64,000 nt of DNA from Paraburkholderia susongensis (lineage in GTDB: Bacteria > Pseudomonadota > Gammaproteobacteria > Burkholderiales > Burkholderiaceae), in the NCBI RefSeq assembly GCF_900177725.1, contig NZ_FXAT01000016.1, forward strand, positions 1-64,000, written 5' to 3'. Below, piece after piece: positions 18,311 through 26,861 of this stretch. Below the pieces are notes generated by a model. The model was given only the letters and a program-made list of their open reading frames with translations. It searched no databases and was not told the origin of the DNA. Within the stretch, counting starts at the first letter, position 1, and each line of letters starts with the position of its first letter. Both the position numbers and the translations under genes were made by a program.

Positions 18311-18543
18311 GACGTTCCTGGAGTTTCCCGGGGCGTCTCTTCGGTTCCCACAATCCGCCGATTTAACGTGGTTTTGTGCGTATAGTGCGCTCGTTGCCTT
18401 CGGTCGTCCCGTGGAGTTTTTTGCGAAATATGGGTGGGAAGGCAAGCAGGCATGCCGGCACGACAACTGCGTCGGTTTTCAACTCGATAGTGAACGCTCG
18501 CTGAGGCAATGACAGCGTTGCTCAGTCGGCTGTCTTTGTCTCC

Positions 18544-19287
18544 GTGCTGCGGAGAGAATTGAGCTGGACTCATCTCAAGACCCTCCTGTATATCGACGAT
18601 TCGCTCAAGCGGGACTTTTATCTCGAGTTGTGCCGACTCGAGCGCTGGTCGTCACGGCAGCTACAGAAACGAATCAACTCAATGCTGTTCGAGCACAGCG
18701 CAATTTCACGAAAACCGGCAGAAGCGGTATAGCACGATCTGGCGCAACTGCGGAACGGGCAGCACGTGTCGCCGGATGTATTGCTCAAGGATCCGTATGT
18801 GCTGGATTTCCTTGGGCTTAACGACCGCTACTTGGAGAAAGATCTCGAGGATGCCATCTTGCGCGAGATGGAGCAGTTCCTCCTCGAGCTCGGTGCCGGT
18901 TTCACCTTTGTGGCCCCCCAGAAGCGCGTGCAGATCGATCATGACGATTTCTATATCGACTTGCTGTTCTACAACCGCAAGCTCAAACGGCTTGTGGCTA
19001 TCGAGTTGAAACTAGGCGCCTTCAAGGCCGAGTACAAGAGTCAGATGGAACTGTATCTGCGGTGGCTGGCGAAGTACGAACAAGAGCCCGGTGAGCAGCC
19101 GCCGCTTGGGATTATTCTGTGTGCTGGCAAGAAGCAGGAACAGATTGAATTGCTCGAACTCGACAAAAGTGGTATCCACGTTGCCGAATACCTCACCGTG
19201 TTACCGCCGCGTGAAGCGTTGCAGGCGAAGCTGCAACAATCGATCGTGTCGGCTAGAGCGCGGCTGCAGGATCAGCAAAAAATTTAA
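18544..19287 (+). pseudogene. broken YhcG/DUF1016 PDDEXK nuclease gene
   Basis: Two open segments in the same frame (18544-18732 and 18766-19287) are separated by one TAG at 18730-18732. The sequence between them (HDLAQLRNGQHV) reads on in frame. Together they match the C-terminal two thirds of YhcG-family proteins: ELSWTHLKTLLYIDDSLKRD, then DPYVLDFLGLNDRYLEKDLE, FLLELGAGFTFVA, DDFYIDLLFYNRKLKRLVAI with ELKLG (the D...ExK nuclease core) and MELYLRWLAKYEQ. The N-terminal DUF1016 domain (about 150 residues) is missing, and a stop lies in frame at 18502-18504. It is therefore truncated and nonsense-mutated. Such genes are common on mobile DNA, which supports an island here. Confidence 0.75.
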
Positions 19288-19743
19288 AGCGTTTGGGCGG
19301 CAGCATTCTACTTGACGGCGGCTGGCCAGTTTTTGTTATTTGCAGACGAGGTCCGTGAGGCATCCCGTCGTCGCGTTCGTTTTTTAGTAGTGGGTGCTCG
19401 CAAGCCAAGCGCGTTCGTCGTGTAATCGGCCATTGCTGACGGTCGCCGATCAACGCCTGTGCGGCGGCTGAAGATCGCTTCACGGACATTCGCAAACTCG
19501 TGCCGGCGAATGTCTCCTCTCTCGATTGACGAATGAGTCTTCAGGGTCAACCTTGAGCGATCTCCGATTCGTTCGGCTCGCGCGTTGAACGTCCGCTCTG
19601 GATATCGAGGATAGACCGCCTCACGCCCCGAGTCGGTCCGTCAAGCTCTTGGAGAAGGGCACGCGGGAACGGGAGCAGTCTTGGCAGACACGCGGATTGA
19701 ACACCTTCGGCCTGACGACCCGTCCCCGGCTTTTAACCCTATG
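19288..19743. other. gene-poor stretch inside the island
   Basis: About 450 bases after the broken nuclease. Short open frames overlap on both strands but none looks coding. I recognise no mobile-element ends or RNA. The lower G+C and lack of codon structure fit decayed DNA. Confidence 0.4.
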
Positions 19744-20328
19744 TCAGGGCAGCAGCACGGTGTCGACGACATGAATGACACCGTTGGACTGCATGACGTC
19801 GCCGATCGTCACGTGCGCAACGTCGCCCTTGTCGTCGGTGATGGCCCACCCTTTGGCATCCCTGGTCACAATGAGCGAGTCGCCCTCGACCGTCTTCAGG
19901 CTCGCCTTGCCGCCGCCCTGATCGACCGCCATGGCGAGATCATGCGCGGTGAGGCGGCCGGGGACAACGTGATACGTGAGCACTTTCGTGAGCGTGGCCT
20001 TGTTCTCGGGTTTGAGCAGTGTCTGGACCGTACCGGCTGGCAACGCGGCGAATGCCTCGTTCGTCGGCGCGAAAACGGTGAATGGCCCTTTGCCCGACAA
20101 CGTATCGACGAGACCGCCGGCTTTTACGGCGGCCACCAGGGTCGTGTGGTCGTTCGAGTTCACCGCGTTCTCGATGATATTTTTTGACGGATACATCGCG
20201 GCGCCGCCTACTTCCACGGTGCTGTCCGTGGACATCGAACCCGCCGTCGCGGCCGGCATCACCGTTCCCAGCGCGAGCGCAAGGACAAGCATCGCGCCGA
20301 ACGTTTTCATTTCATTGCAGGATTGCAT
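19744..20328 (-). CDS. secreted fasciclin-domain protein
   Basis: A 194-residue protein with an N-terminal signal (about 7-30, FGAMLVLALALGTVMPAATAG) followed by one FAS1 domain (about 50-190). FAS1 motifs are visible: KNIIENAVNSNDHTTLVAAV, GPFTVFAPTNEAFAALPAG, LTKVLTYHVVPGRLTA and the closing NGVIHVVDTVLLP. FAS1 proteins are extracellular or periplasmic and take part in adhesion or envelope stress. I place the start at 20328, where GGGAGA precedes the ATG; the Met at 20310 is an alternative. It is downstream of an anti-sigma/ECF-sigma pair on the same strand and is a likely member of that regulon. Confidence 0.87.
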   Translation of the reverse strand: MQSCNEMKTFGAMLVLALALGTVMPAATAGSMSTDSTVEVGGAAMYPSKNIIENAVNSNDHTTLVAAVKAGGLVDTLSGKGPFTVFAPTNEAFAALPAGTVQTLLKPENKATLTKVLTYHVVPGRLTAHDLAMAVDQGGGKASLKTVEGDSLIVTRDAKGWAITDDKGDVAHVTIGDVMQSNGVIHVVDTVLLP

Positions 20329-20458
20329 CTGGATTCTCCCGAAAGATCGATGCTTCCGGACTGGAAGCAATCGAAGATACGGGTTGAACGAGGTCGCGGA
20401 TGCACGCGTTATCGCGCAGACGTCGAATCGCCATGGGCAAATGCAATGTGGGTGACGC

Positions 20459-21181
20459 TCATGTGCCGCCAACGACGCCTTTGGCCAGCACCGGCCCGCT
20501 CGGCTGCCCAGTGGGCGATCCGCCGCGGGGCTCCAGCGAAACGGCCAGAATCGCTTGCACCTTCAGCAGGGGGAGCTGGGCTTGCGGTAGCGACACGATG
20601 GTCGGTTGGTCGGCGGCGATCACGCCCAGAGATACGGGTCGCGCACCCGGCGCAATCAGCCATAGCTCAGTGGAGCGATCAGTTGCAACTGGCGTATCGT
20701 TTGCCGGCACGACCACCATGCGGGCGCGCTGAACGTCAACGGTGGCCGTCCATCCGGACGCACCGTCTTCCCGGACGATGCTGGCGACCATGTAGTCATG
20801 ACCGCCCGGCGCAGTAACGGGAGGGCGCCCGAGAGGCACTATCGAAACGATAGCGAGCGCCGCAGCCACGATGCTCGCGCCGATACCGATCACGCGCCAC
20901 AAGCGAAGGTTCTCCCATAGGCCGACACGTGGCGGGTGGGGCGCCGAACGAGCGAAACCCAGTTCGGACTGGATGCGCGCCCACACCTGCGGAGACGCCG
21001 GGAACTCGGCAATATCTTCGTTCAGTGGCATCAGGCGGTTCTGCCAGCGTGCCACGTTTGCCGCCAGATCAGGATCGTGCCGCATCGCCTCTTCGATCGC
21101 CCCACGCTCTGCGGCGTCGAGCAGGCCCAGGGCGTACTCGGCGCACCGCAGGTCGTCAGGGTCGTTTATGGGCGTATTCAT
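20459..21181 (-). CDS. anti-sigma factor, RskA-like
   Basis: A 240-residue single-pass membrane protein. The cytoplasmic N-terminal part (1-95) has the anti-sigma pattern DDLRCAEYALGLLDAAERGA...RWQNRLMPLNE. A transmembrane helix follows at about 104-125 (GIGASIVAAALAIVSIVPL), and the periplasmic C-terminal domain resembles anti-sigma-K (RskA): MVASIVREDGASGWTATVD, ELWLIAPGARPVSLG and LAVSLEPRGGSPTGQPSGPV. The ATG at 21181 overlaps the sigma gene stop as ATGA, the usual arrangement for a sigma factor and its membrane inhibitor. It should hold the sigma factor inactive until an envelope signal releases it. Confidence 0.88.
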   Translation of the reverse strand: MNTPINDPDDLRCAEYALGLLDAAERGAIEEAMRHDPDLAANVARWQNRLMPLNEDIAEFPASPQVWARIQSELGFARSAPHPPRVGLWENLRLWRVIGIGASIVAAALAIVSIVPLGRPPVTAPGGHDYMVASIVREDGASGWTATVDVQRARMVVVPANDTPVATDRSTELWLIAPGARPVSLGVIAADQPTIVSLPQAQLPLLKVQAILAVSLEPRGGSPTGQPSGPVLAKGVVGGT

Positions 21182-21738
21182 TGTTCGAGACAGGCTCTGA
21201 GCTGGATCAGGCTGCGACGGATCCAGCTTTTCATCGTGCCCAGCGGCACACCGAGGTGCTTCGCCAGTTCGGCATACGTCGCGCCCGTGAAGAAAGCTTC
21301 CCGCACGATCTTCCCATGTCCGGCGGGCAGATTTTCCAGACAATGTTCCAGGCGCCGCCGCTCCTCGCTGTACTCGGCTATCGCAGCCGGTGACGGATGC
21401 TCGTCAACGATTTCCTCTTCCGCTGACTCATCCATCGGCTCCTCACGGCGGCGGCGCAGGCGATCGATCGCCCGGTTGCGCGCGATCGTCGCGAGCCAGG
21501 TGATGGCGCCAGCCGATGTTGGGTCGAATAGCGTGGCCCGGCGCCATACCGTTACATAGACATCCTGAAGCACATCTTCGGCTTCACTCCGATCGCGCAG
21601 CATCCTTAGGCAAATGCCGAACAGCTTTGCACTCGTGCGCTGATAGAGCGTGGCGAATGCCGCCTGGTCGCCCTCGCCGGTCCGCAGCAGAAGCCGGTTC
21701 AGTTCGTCGCGACGCCGGGCTTCGAGATCGTCCGCCAT
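21178..21738 (-). CDS. ECF sigma factor (SigK/RpoE-like)
   Basis: A 186-residue sigma-70 family protein with only regions 2 and 4. Region 2 spans about 15-85 (FATLYQRTSAKLFGICLRML, then AEDVLQDVYVTVWRRA and ITWLATIARNRAIDRLRRRR). Region 4 spans about 125-183 (LPAGHGKIVREAFFTGATYA with ELAKHLGVPLGTMKSWIRR, the -35 recognition helix). An acidic linker joins them. I chose the ATG at 21738 (MADDLEARRRDEL); an in-frame ATG at 21777 would add 13 residues. The stop overlaps the anti-sigma start. Likely targets are this operon itself and the fasciclin and ferritin-like genes around it. Confidence 0.9.
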   Translation of the reverse strand: MADDLEARRRDELNRLLLRTGEGDQAAFATLYQRTSAKLFGICLRMLRDRSEAEDVLQDVYVTVWRRATLFDPTSAGAITWLATIARNRAIDRLRRRREEPMDESAEEEIVDEHPSPAAIAEYSEERRRLEHCLENLPAGHGKIVREAFFTGATYAELAKHLGVPLGTMKSWIRRSLIQLRACLEQ

Positions 21739-21914
21739 AGGTCGACCGCCAGCCTCGGCGTTTCCTTGGATAGGCATTGCGTTCTCTGCAGGTTGGCCAC
21801 GCACGATTGAGGTAAGCATCAGTGTAGCAGTGCGGCGGCCGTTCGAAACGAGTGCTTCCCGTGCCAGTCGCCATCGCATCGTGACGCTCTCCGTAGTGCC
21901 GTTGCATTCGCCGG

Positions 21915-22988
21915 CTACGCTAGCATCTGCCATACCAGGACAAGATTCAGTACCATCACCAGGCCTGCACCGAGCGACGCGAGCACGATCATCGGCGTGC
22001 GATTTCGGTAATGTCCCATCAATCTCCGGTTCGACGAAAACCCCAGCACCATTGCCATCGGCGCCGGAAGCGCGATGCTCAGCACGACCTGGCTGGCGAT
22101 CAACGCACGGGTTGGATTGACGCCGAGGCCGATCACGACGAATGCCGGCAACACTGTGACGAGACGTCTGAACCAGACAGGTATGCTGAAGCCGAAGAAT
22201 CCCTGCATGACTATGTTCGAAAACACCAGCAGGGTCTGCCGCTCGCTGTCGTTGCGAGGCTGGGAGCGGTTCTGGGTCAGACCCGAGTGGAGAAATAGCA
22301 CGTGGGGCATGACCGTTGCGCCGACGATACCGACACTCAGCAGCAGTGCGCCGTTGTCGAGTCGGGACGGGACGAAGACACCGGCGGCCAGGGCGGACCA
22401 CGCAATCGGTGTCATCAGCATCTCAGCCACGTACGAAAGTCCGATCACACCAATCAGCCCTGCAATCACGAGTTCGAGCGGTCGGAAGCCGGCACGCTCG
22501 AACTGTAGCAGCCCGTACGTCAGAACCGCAGTCACCGCCATTGCGGAGATGAGCGATAGATGCAGCAGCAGCGACAGTCCGATCGCCCCGCCGACGAACT
22601 CGGCGAGATCGGTGGCCATTGCCGCGACCTCGCTCAGAAGCCACATGGCCATCACTACCACGCGGGGCAGTGTCTCCCGGCAGAGCTCCGCCAGGTTCCG
22701 GCCGGTCACAATGCCGAGCTTCGCGGAGAGAATCTGGAACAGCATCGCGACCGCATTGGCAAAGACCACGACCCACAGCAGCGAATAGCCGTACTTCGCG
22801 CCAGCCTGGATGTTGGTCGCGAAGTTGCCGGGGTCGACATATGCGATCGAAGCGACCACCGCTGGCCCCGCAAACGACAGAATCGCGGCCGGCCCTCGAC
22901 GTCTGCCCGCCAATGTCTCAGCGACATTGAAACGGGTCTGGTCGGTGAGTGTCCGGGGGACAACCATCTGAGCTATGGACTCGTTCAT
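21915..22988 (-). CDS. Nramp-family metal transporter with internal deletion
   Basis: A 357-residue Nramp (MntH-like) Mn/Fe-proton symporter. The TM1 motif DPGN (52-55) and the TM6 motif MPH (227-229) that bind the metal are present, and helices run normally to about residue 255. The text then jumps from LLVFSNIV to MQGFFGFSIPVWFRRLVT, which I recognise as the start of TM7 joined to the TM9 region. About 60 residues (roughly TM7-TM8) usually lie between, and the protein is short for the family (E. coli MntH has 412). The reading frame is intact. It may be non-functional or a folded shortened variant. It lies in the putative island between the sigma and ferritin-like genes. Confidence 0.85.
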   Translation of the reverse strand: MNESIAQMVVPRTLTDQTRFNVAETLAGRRRGPAAILSFAGPAVVASIAYVDPGNFATNIQAGAKYGYSLLWVVVFANAVAMLFQILSAKLGIVTGRNLAELCRETLPRVVVMAMWLLSEVAAMATDLAEFVGGAIGLSLLLHLSLISAMAVTAVLTYGLLQFERAGFRPLELVIAGLIGVIGLSYVAEMLMTPIAWSALAAGVFVPSRLDNGALLLSVGIVGATVMPHVLFLHSGLTQNRSQPRNDSERQTLLVFSNIVMQGFFGFSIPVWFRRLVTVLPAFVVIGLGVNPTRALIASQVVLSIALPAPMAMVLGFSSNRRLMGHYRNRTPMIVLASLGAGLVMVLNLVLVWQMLA

Positions 22989-23085
22989 GAATTATCCAGT
23001 GCATCGTGCCGATGAATGCGATCTTCATTCTGCGACAAGCCCATCGCTCGGCGTGCCGACAACCGGCCACTCCCGCCGTGTGCGT

Positions 23086-24057
23086 TTATGCGCTCATGTT
23101 GATCGTTCCGTTTACGCCGTTGGGGAAAAAGCCTCCTTTCACGGCGGCGGTACTTGTCAGATAGACGATGTTCAGTACCTCGGTTGCGCTTCGGCCGAAC
23201 GCGATGCCGTTGCTGTCGAGTGGCACGATGTTCGACGAGCCGGGTGTCGCACCAGCGATACCCTGGTCGTCGTTGCCGACCTGATCGAGACTGTCGCGGG
23301 CTGCAGAAATGGCGTTCGCTGCGGCGATCAGGCTCGACGTGTCCATGCCCTTTGCGAACAGGGTGGTACGCACGAGGCCTGCGTGATAGGCCTCAGCCGC
23401 GAGAATACCGGCTGCCGCATCGAGAAACGTCTTGCTCGAGAGCAGCGGGGCGGCGCCCTTGTAGGCAGTCACACCGACATCCTCAAAGATGAATGCGCCA
23501 AGCAGGAAATTGTTGTCGCTTGCGTAGGGGTCGAACGCGGCACCCGCACCAACGAGGCCCGCTGCGCGGGCGGCGACGGAAAAGGCGCCGTTAGGGTTGG
23601 TTCCGCTGATGTCGATCGCAGGTTGTGCGACAGCGGCGCTCCCCAGTGCACTGCGCAGAAACGCGACGTGCTCGCGCTCGTCCTTTGCGATTTCGTTTGC
23701 ATACGCCAGGACCAGCGGATCCTGAAACGGTACCTGCTGTCCCGCGATGACCGCGCCGGGCGTGCCGACTCCGCCGAGCATGCCCGCGGGCAATCCACTG
23801 CCCGTGGTCGCGTAGGTATAGAACTGGGCCTCCAGATACTCCAGATTGAGCGCGAAGTTCAGGATCTCGTCGTCAGTAGGGGCAGTGCTCGCGGAAGCGG
23901 AAGTGCCCGAGCCTCCGCCGCATGCGCTGATGAGCGTGCCACCGACCAACCCCAGACTCAAACCGCCTGCGTTGCGGAAAAACTGTCTGCGGCGGAGCCG
24001 ACGTTCTACGCGGCGATCGAATACGTCGGCAATCTTTGCTGATGAATCATCGGACAT
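23086..24057 (-). CDS. ferritin-like Tat-exported lipoprotein
   Basis: A 323-residue protein. The N-terminus has a twin-arginine-like RRRQFF (22-27), a hydrophobic stretch and a lipobox LISACGGG with Cys46 as lipidation site. The body is a ferritin-like four-helix domain (PF13668 type): LNFALNLEYLEAQFYTYATT (about 66-85), AKDEREHVAFLRSALG (about 124-139), FIFEDVGVTAYKGAA (about 190) and AAEAYHAGLVRTTLF (about 220), each bearing the Glu or His expected of a di-iron helix bundle. Its role is unknown; such proteins often travel with ECF sigma factors and fasciclins and are thought to respond to envelope or oxidative stress. Confidence 0.85.
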   Translation of the reverse strand: MSDDSSAKIADVFDRRVERRLRRRQFFRNAGGLSLGLVGGTLISACGGGSGTSASASTAPTDDEILNFALNLEYLEAQFYTYATTGSGLPAGMLGGVGTPGAVIAGQQVPFQDPLVLAYANEIAKDEREHVAFLRSALGSAAVAQPAIDISGTNPNGAFSVAARAAGLVGAGAAFDPYASDNNFLLGAFIFEDVGVTAYKGAAPLLSSKTFLDAAAGILAAEAYHAGLVRTTLFAKGMDTSSLIAAANAISAARDSLDQVGNDDQGIAGATPGSSNIVPLDSNGIAFGRSATEVLNIVYLTSTAAVKGGFFPNGVNGTINMSA

Positions 24058-25114
24058 GACCCTGCTCCTTGATTGACATGCGGAAGCGCCTGTTGGCAGC
24101 GCCGATGCGCAAACAACGTGAAGTCATTGGTTGCGCGGCGAAGCAAATCGCGGATACGAAGAAGCACGGCCCGTCCGTTAAAGGAAATGGCAAACGGGAT
24201 CAGGTGCGCCCTCATGATCACGTACGGATCAAGTGAATGCCTGGATGCACTCACTGGAGAAAAATTTCAGAGCGATAGCGCCGAGCGCAATAGCGAGGAC
24301 GGCGCGTGCGCAAATGATGCTAAGAACCCGCAGGCCATGGTTGTCTCGATGTTGCCGGCCCCAGATCTCGCTGAGTGGTAAATCTACGATCGCAACGTCG
24401 ACGCAGGCATGCGCGAGTGTTCGTCAATCGTGACGTTTTTGGACCGCTCGACAACGGGGCATACGGACTGACAAATTCTGGGCAACGTTTCTCTGGCGAG
24501 TCGCGATGAAGGAACCGACAGTGCCGTACGCGTCCTTAGCCAATCCCGGGTTCAGCCAGTCCACCTATGAGATAGCGATCGACGACGGCTTTATGATTCT
24601 TCGTTGAGCATGGCGTCGCCGTTCAATCTTCACTCGGTTTCGACCGGAGCAAAGCGGGTACAGCACCAGGGTTGAACGTCTCCTTTCAGGGAGACCGAAG
24701 GCCCGCCGTAGTGTGCCGTCCTATGGCAGGGCGAAAGGTGTCATTCGAAGTATCAGGTCGTCCAATGACCGCAGAGCAACCTATCGTGACCCATGGCGGG
24801 CGATCAGCCCAATGATCGCAATGGCCGATGAGCGGTCGGACATGATTCGAGCGCGAAGATCCTTTATCTGGACGAAACCAATGTTCAAATGTCCGATCAT
24901 CGGTAGATGACTCGTCTGTCCCTGTTGGCGATAAGTAGCATTCGATCCGTGCCCGTCGGTTGATTGGGGCGGCTGCCCCGCAGGAGCGGTGCCTCCTTAC
25001 TGGTGAAGGGCTGTCAAGACAGGCACTTTCACAACGTGGGTAGGAGTATGGGTAGCCACCGACCGGGACTGCGGGAGCCAAACCTGGCACGGCTTCACGG
25101 GCGATTGTAGGAGT

Positions 25115-25130
25115 CGGCTGCCTTCCGCCA
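25115..25130 (+). repeat. putative attR: copy of the tRNA-Sec 3' end
   Basis: CGGCTGCCTTCCGCCA, identical in sequence and orientation to the last 16 bases of selC (18295-18310). No tRNA structure precedes it, so it is an isolated copy. That is what a site-specific integration at selC would leave at the far end of the element. Confidence 0.55.
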
Positions 25131-25173
25131 CATGGCCCTTCCGGGCTATTCCGGTCTCTCCCGCTGATGTTCT

Positions 25174-25263
25174 CTAAGCCAGCAGATAGTGCAGGCGCTT
25201 GAGCACCCGCCTGAGCGCTGCATTCATCTCATTGACCATCGTTCCTGTCGCCTCTGCTTTCAT
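25174..25263 (-). pseudogene. possible transposase N-terminal remnant
   Basis: A 29-codon frame from ATG at 25263 ending NAALRRVLKRLHYLLA. It resembles the N-terminus I remember for IS6-family-like transposases of Burkholderiaceae (ALKRLHYP...), which would run to over 200 residues; here it stops at once. No inverted repeats were found. The identification rests on about 12 residues and is weak. Confidence 0.25.
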
Positions 25264-25709
25264 GACATCAGCATAACAAACCGCCTTGTTGCGACAGAAC
25301 CTTCTCCCGGGTGAATCTCGCGCAGATCAGTGCATCTGAAAGTCACAAAGGTCCGCAAAGCCTTGTGACAGCGCTTCGCGGGCCACACGTCGTTTTACAA
25401 TGCGAGGGTAGAACGTCATCAAAAAAATGTCGGAGCATTTCGAACTTACGGAAACAGCAATTCGTCGATTAGTCTCAAACGAGACGACTGCCCCAGTCTC
25501 CAGCGACTGCCCGAGCCGATGACACGTTTTGCCTTTCGAGGTGGAAGCCGCTTAACATTCAAAACTTGCCGCGCTCGTCATTGAGGCGTTGGCTCGATCA
25601 AAGCCGATTGCGGGATTGCCTGGCGGTGCGAATCATCGCATGCAGTGCGGTAGGCCTTTCCTGCGAGCAGAGGACCCGAAGCAATATTGACTGACAAAGA
25701 AGGAGTTGC

Positions 25710-26633
25710 ATGGTGGAAAATCATCTCGATCCGCTTCGTTCATGGCTGAGCAGCCTCCTCGAAGAGCACGCGGCCCCCGGCCAGTCCAACTTTCTCGAGG
25801 ATGTCCTGGTCACCTTCGCGATACATCTGTTTGCTGCCGCGCTGATCCTGTGGATCGGGTGGAGGCTGTCGCGCCGCGTGTCACGCGGACTGGACACGCT
25901 GCTCACACGGCGCTCGCGCATCGACGCCACACTGCGCCCGATCCTGTGCGACAGCAGCCTGTGGGGCATCCGTGTTGTCGCGATCGTCGCTGCACTCTCG
26001 CAACTCGGTATCGAGACCACGAGCATCATTGCCGTGCTTGGCGCGGCCGGCCTCGCACTTGGTCTCGCCCTGCAGGGCACGCTGCAGAATATCGCGGCGG
26101 GGATCATGTTGTTGCTGCTGCGGCCGTTCAAGGCCGGCGACTACATCGATGGCGGTGCAGGGAGCGTCGCAGGTACGGTTCAGGAAGTCAGCCTGTTCAT
26201 GACGCGTCTTACGAAGCCAGACGGCATCTGCGAGTACGTACCGAACAGCGTACTGTGGAGCAACTCGATCCGCAATTACAGTCGCAATCCCAATCGACGT
26301 CTGGACCTCGAAGTGGAAATCGCGGCTCGTGACGATGTAAACCGCGCGCTGGAGACACTGCGCGCGCTTGTAGCAGCCAATCCGCACGCGCTTGCGGAAC
26401 CCGCGCCGCAGGTGATGGTGATGCGCTTCGATGACAGCACGGCAGTGCTGAATATCCGTGTCTGGTCCCCCGTAGACAAGTTCTGGGACATGCGCTGGGA
26501 TCTCGCCCGCCGCGTGAGGCAAAGGCTGACCGACGAACAGTTTTCTCTTCCGCTGCGCACCCGGGAGCTGCACATCGTGCGCACGCCGGCATCCGTCCGA
26601 GGGCGCGGTCAGGACGGTACGGTCGACTCATGA
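25710..26633 (+). CDS. small-conductance mechanosensitive channel (MscS family)
   Basis: A 307-residue MscS-type channel that releases solutes on hypo-osmotic shock. Three hydrophobic segments occur at about 30-50, 85-102 and 108-140. The last is the pore-lining TM3: IIAVLGAAGLALGLALQGTL followed by QNIAAGIMLLLLRPFKAGDYI, the MscS signature. The beta domain (VAGTVQEVSLFMTRLTKPDG, VPNSVLWSNSIRNYSRNP) and an alpha-beta C-terminal vestibule domain follow. Length is close to E. coli MscS (286). The ATG at 25710 has AGGAG just upstream. It lies just outside the putative island. Confidence 0.92.
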   Translation: MVENHLDPLRSWLSSLLEEHAAPGQSNFLEDVLVTFAIHLFAAALILWIGWRLSRRVSRGLDTLLTRRSRIDATLRPILCDSSLWGIRVVAIVAALSQLGIETTSIIAVLGAAGLALGLALQGTLQNIAAGIMLLLLRPFKAGDYIDGGAGSVAGTVQEVSLFMTRLTKPDGICEYVPNSVLWSNSIRNYSRNPNRRLDLEVEIAARDDVNRALETLRALVAANPHALAEPAPQVMVMRFDDSTAVLNIRVWSPVDKFWDMRWDLARRVRQRLTDEQFSLPLRTRELHIVRTPASVRGRGQDGTVDS

Positions 26634-26861
26634 AAATGCATTGATATGCCTGGCCGGATTGTGCGAAACGAATCGCGGCAGGAAGAGCACTCCTTATACC
26701 CTTGTCGAAGTCGACGTATTTGATGATGCCGGTGTTCAGCAGGAACATCTAAAGCGACACCCGTTCGGCCGAATCACGGCCCACATCCGGCTGCACGCGC
26801 GATTGATGGAAGACAGCGGGAAGACAGCGGCTAGCTGTCGAACGCAAGACGCAGCGAGGCG

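Larger units (their letters stand above)
18311..25130 (+). mobile_element. probable decayed genomic island at selC
   Basis: About 6.8 kb bounded by the 3' end of selC and a 16-base direct copy of that end at 25115-25130. Inside are a broken YhcG nuclease gene, fasciclin, anti-sigma, ECF sigma, Nramp and ferritin-like genes, and gene-poor sequence at both ends. All intact genes point towards selC. No integrase gene is visible, so either it was lost or the true boundaries differ. tRNA-Sec is a well-known island site in enterobacteria. The island call is inferred from the repeat and the degraded edges. Confidence 0.5.
24058..25709. other. 1.65-kb gene-poor region across the island's right end
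   Basis: No convincing gene. A 33-codon ORF at 24506-24607 (+) and a 134-codon minus-strand frame at 24686-25090 lack a ribosome-binding site, known domain or coding-like composition. G+C looks lower than in the flanking genes. The stretch holds the putative attR repeat (25115-25130) and a short transposase-like remnant (25174-25263). The right part must hold the promoter of the mechanosensitive channel gene. Confidence 0.45.

Noticed and set aside
18278..18573. Minus-strand hypothetical protein over the selC end
   Set aside because: It starts in the tRNA-Sec complement and is a familiar false call opposite tRNA genes.
24686..25090. 134-codon minus-strand ORF
   Set aside because: No ribosome-binding site, no domain, many Cys, Pro and Arg, and it lies in decayed DNA; more likely a chance frame.
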